Origin: Luidia sarsii
Taxonomy: Eukaryota > Echinodermata > Asteroidea > Paxillosida > Luidiidae
Direction of reading: 5' to 3'
Assembly (NCBI GenBank): GCA_949987565.1
Contig: OX465110.1
Coordinates: 7,068,518-7,132,517 of the forward strand
Length of the DNA stretch: 64,000 bases
Under the pieces are notes generated by a model. It was not told the DNA's origin and made no database searches. It saw only the letters and a list, made by a program, of their open reading frames with translations. A program made the position numbers and the translations under genes. Position 1 is the stretch's first letter; the number at the start of each line of letters is the position of its first letter. Of the stretch, positions 61,926 through 64,000 are shown in pieces.

Positions 61926-64000
61926 GTAAGTTGTCAACTGTGTCTCTTCAAGGAACATTTAATTAAAAGAAACAGGTGAAGGATAAATTGACATGGAACT
62001 TTTAAACAATTTTTGAAAAATGGTGCCAAACAGAAACTTGTTCAACCACCAATCGTCTCCCCCCTGATTTTATTCAGACCTGCAAACAACCAAGTCTCCC
62101 TAAGACAAACTGAGTATGCTGTTTGAAATGTCAAGTTCCTCCAGTTCTTTTCAGAACCACAGATACTCACATAAGAGAATTTCACATGGTACACCGCAAA
62201 CCTATTACTCCTGCTCTTCTCACCCTGAAAACCTTCAAATCTCATTTAAACAACCAATTGTTGTAAACCTGGCTACAGCAGCTCGGGCATCACACAAAGT
62301 GGATGCAGGTTTCTCAATTTTAAATCAAACGAATAAAAGGACAAAAAACTGACTGGGAACTTTGAAACAATAATTGTGTGTTTATTTTTCGGACTGTTGG
62401 GAAGCCCCCCGGCTAAGGGCTGTATGTATAGCTCAGTTCATAGCTGCCAACCATTTCTTTATTGGGAGGAATAATTCCTCTTTTGGGGTAAAAATGTATC
62501 ACTTTTTACATGCTCTTGAGTCTTGACAACAGATTCAAATTTTTGTCTTGGAAATAATGTATTCCTATGTAGTTTGCTCTGTGATTCCACTTTTTAAGCA
62601 GAAGTAATCCTAATTTACTTTAATAAGATACAGTGTAGGTTGGCAGCTACATGTACAGTATGTCAGTTGGTGGAGTGCGGTTAGATTGAACCGGCTTGAA
62701 TTTATCCTTTTGATCTTTTCACAAGCTGTTTCCCCTCAGTTAACCTTTCCCTCGATTAAAATGGTGGATTTTGGGGGCGATTCAAGTGCTTGTATTACAA
62801 ACATATTGGAGGCTACTCACATACCTCGCTGACTTGTAAATTACCAACAATTTACATATTAAAAAAAAGAAGATAAACAAAGTGATGTTTTGGCTTGATG
62901 TTTTAGTCATTGCAGGACCTTTTCAAAGCCTTTTTTCTGCGAGGATCGAAATGTCAGGCCCTCTATTTTTTTTTTTTTTTTGACGATTCGCGTCTTGTTT
63001 TATTAATATTATAAGGGGTTATACGCACATGTAACTCAATTTTACGATGGAGAACCCATCGCGAGTTGTTGGAGCCCGTGTGGTTTCCTTGCAATGCTCG
63101 TAGCCTTGCGATCGATTGCGAGTTACGATGAGTTTGGTAAAAAGTCGACCGTGTCCGAAAGTGTCCGAAAGCCGCTAGCATCATTTTTTTTAAAGCATTG
63201 CTTCATGCGCGCGTTCAAGCGCTCGGTTTCTTTCTTTCTTTTCCGCATAGCCGGGGCTCCTCGACGCTCGGGTACGCGCGCGCGGATGCATGTCCTTCTG
63301 ACACTGAGCCATGGGAGCTCCTTAATTGACAATAAGTCAGCGGCGGACGACCGCAGACAACGCTAATTTGTCCAATGTGTGGCGGCTCGAATTGCCCCCT
63401 CTACACGCCGCGTCACTCGGCGTCCCCTTGCCATCGCAAGAACCACTAATTGGTATTTGTCAGGGACTCAGGGTATCAGGGGGGGGGGGGTGCTGTATCA
63501 TGCGCCAGTGCATTAGCGAGTCCCGACTGGTTCCCACACTGCGACACTGTGTACACTTTGTGCTCGTGTGATGCTCCCCATTGATGTTGCATCGGAGCCT
63601 CTTAATCTCCTTAGGTGGCAGACGGAAAGAAAGACATTGGGAAGGGAAAACAAACATACTGTAGTCTGGTGGTGGAGCGTGTCTGAACTTGTTTTGTGTT
63701 CGACATAACAGTACTCGGGCACACACACCTTGGCTGCACGATACCCTGACCCGGCTGTCATGCGATTTAAGTGGAGTCTTGTTTGGCCATAGAATTGGAT
63801 GCCTCAACCTCCCCTCCCCCCCAAAAAAAAAGAAAAAAAGAAAAAAAAAGAAAAACAAGATAAATCTGAAGGGGTCTTCGGGAAGTTAAGATCTGTCTTG
63901 CCCTGCTGTCTTCACCTCGAGTGGGGAGTCGGTGAAAAAACAGTGGGAGAGAGGCAACAAATTTGTGGTATCTGTTTGCACACAACATGCCATTTGATTT
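61926..64000. other. Right end of window, nothing coding recognised
   Basis: Contains a Penelope-like tail fragment (GGATCGAAATGTCAGGCCCT near 62943), a family D fragment (63005-63145) and homopolymer runs. SINE-related TACAGCAGCTCGGGCATCAC at 62274-62293 also occurs, slightly diverged, near 19960. Confidence 0.4.

Overview
This window is animal nuclear DNA, most likely from a marine invertebrate. The coding exons are GC-rich and sit between AT-rich introns with GT-AG boundaries. The non-coding DNA is crowded with Penelope-like element remnants, TTAA-flanked MITEs, tRNA-derived SINE heads, TACATG runs and long minisatellites. Multiple death domains joined to signalling proteins are typical of amphioxus, echinoderms and other marine invertebrates; I lean towards an echinoderm-like or amphioxus-like animal but cannot fix the phylum.

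Three complete protein-coding genes lie head-to-tail on the minus strand, and every splice junction I propose is consistent in reading phase. (1) PIGT, the GPI-transamidase subunit, occupies 56172 down to 46024 in 9 exons (about 574 aa). (2) A PM20D2-like M20 dipeptidase homologue occupies 43765 down to 39718 in 3 exons (about 417 aa). It has lost several residues that the M20 family uses to bind metal, so it may be catalytically dead. (3) A CYLD-type deubiquitinase occupies about 35421 down to 2836 in 19 coding exons (about 1565 aa, against 956 in human).

The most striking observation is the CYLD-type gene. It keeps the three CAP-Gly domains, the C-terminal USP domain with its Cys/His/Asp triad, and the B-box-like zinc site. 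Between CAP-Gly2 and CAP-Gly3 it carries five consecutive exons (30226 to 22624), each encoding one death domain or death-domain-like fold. All introns around and between them are phase 1, the classic signature of exon shuffling and duplication. A deubiquitinase carrying its own death-domain array could be recruited directly to death-domain signalling complexes. I know of no described CYLD with this architecture.

The introns between the death-domain exons are full of unrelated tandem arrays: a 36-bp unit, a 31-bp unit in about 88 copies, and kilobase polypyrimidine tracts (on the transcript) that end 20-30 nt before two acceptors. The rest of the window is repeats: a 734-bp foldback element with a perfect 9-bp target duplication (330-1063), two MITEs sharing one TTAA (20244-21149), a nested DNA element inside a Penelope-like remnant (51270-53275), hammerhead-ribozyme-like motifs, and a 450-bp block duplicated upstream of CYLD. 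The right end (58040-64000) holds repeats, one candidate exon and little else that I can recognise.
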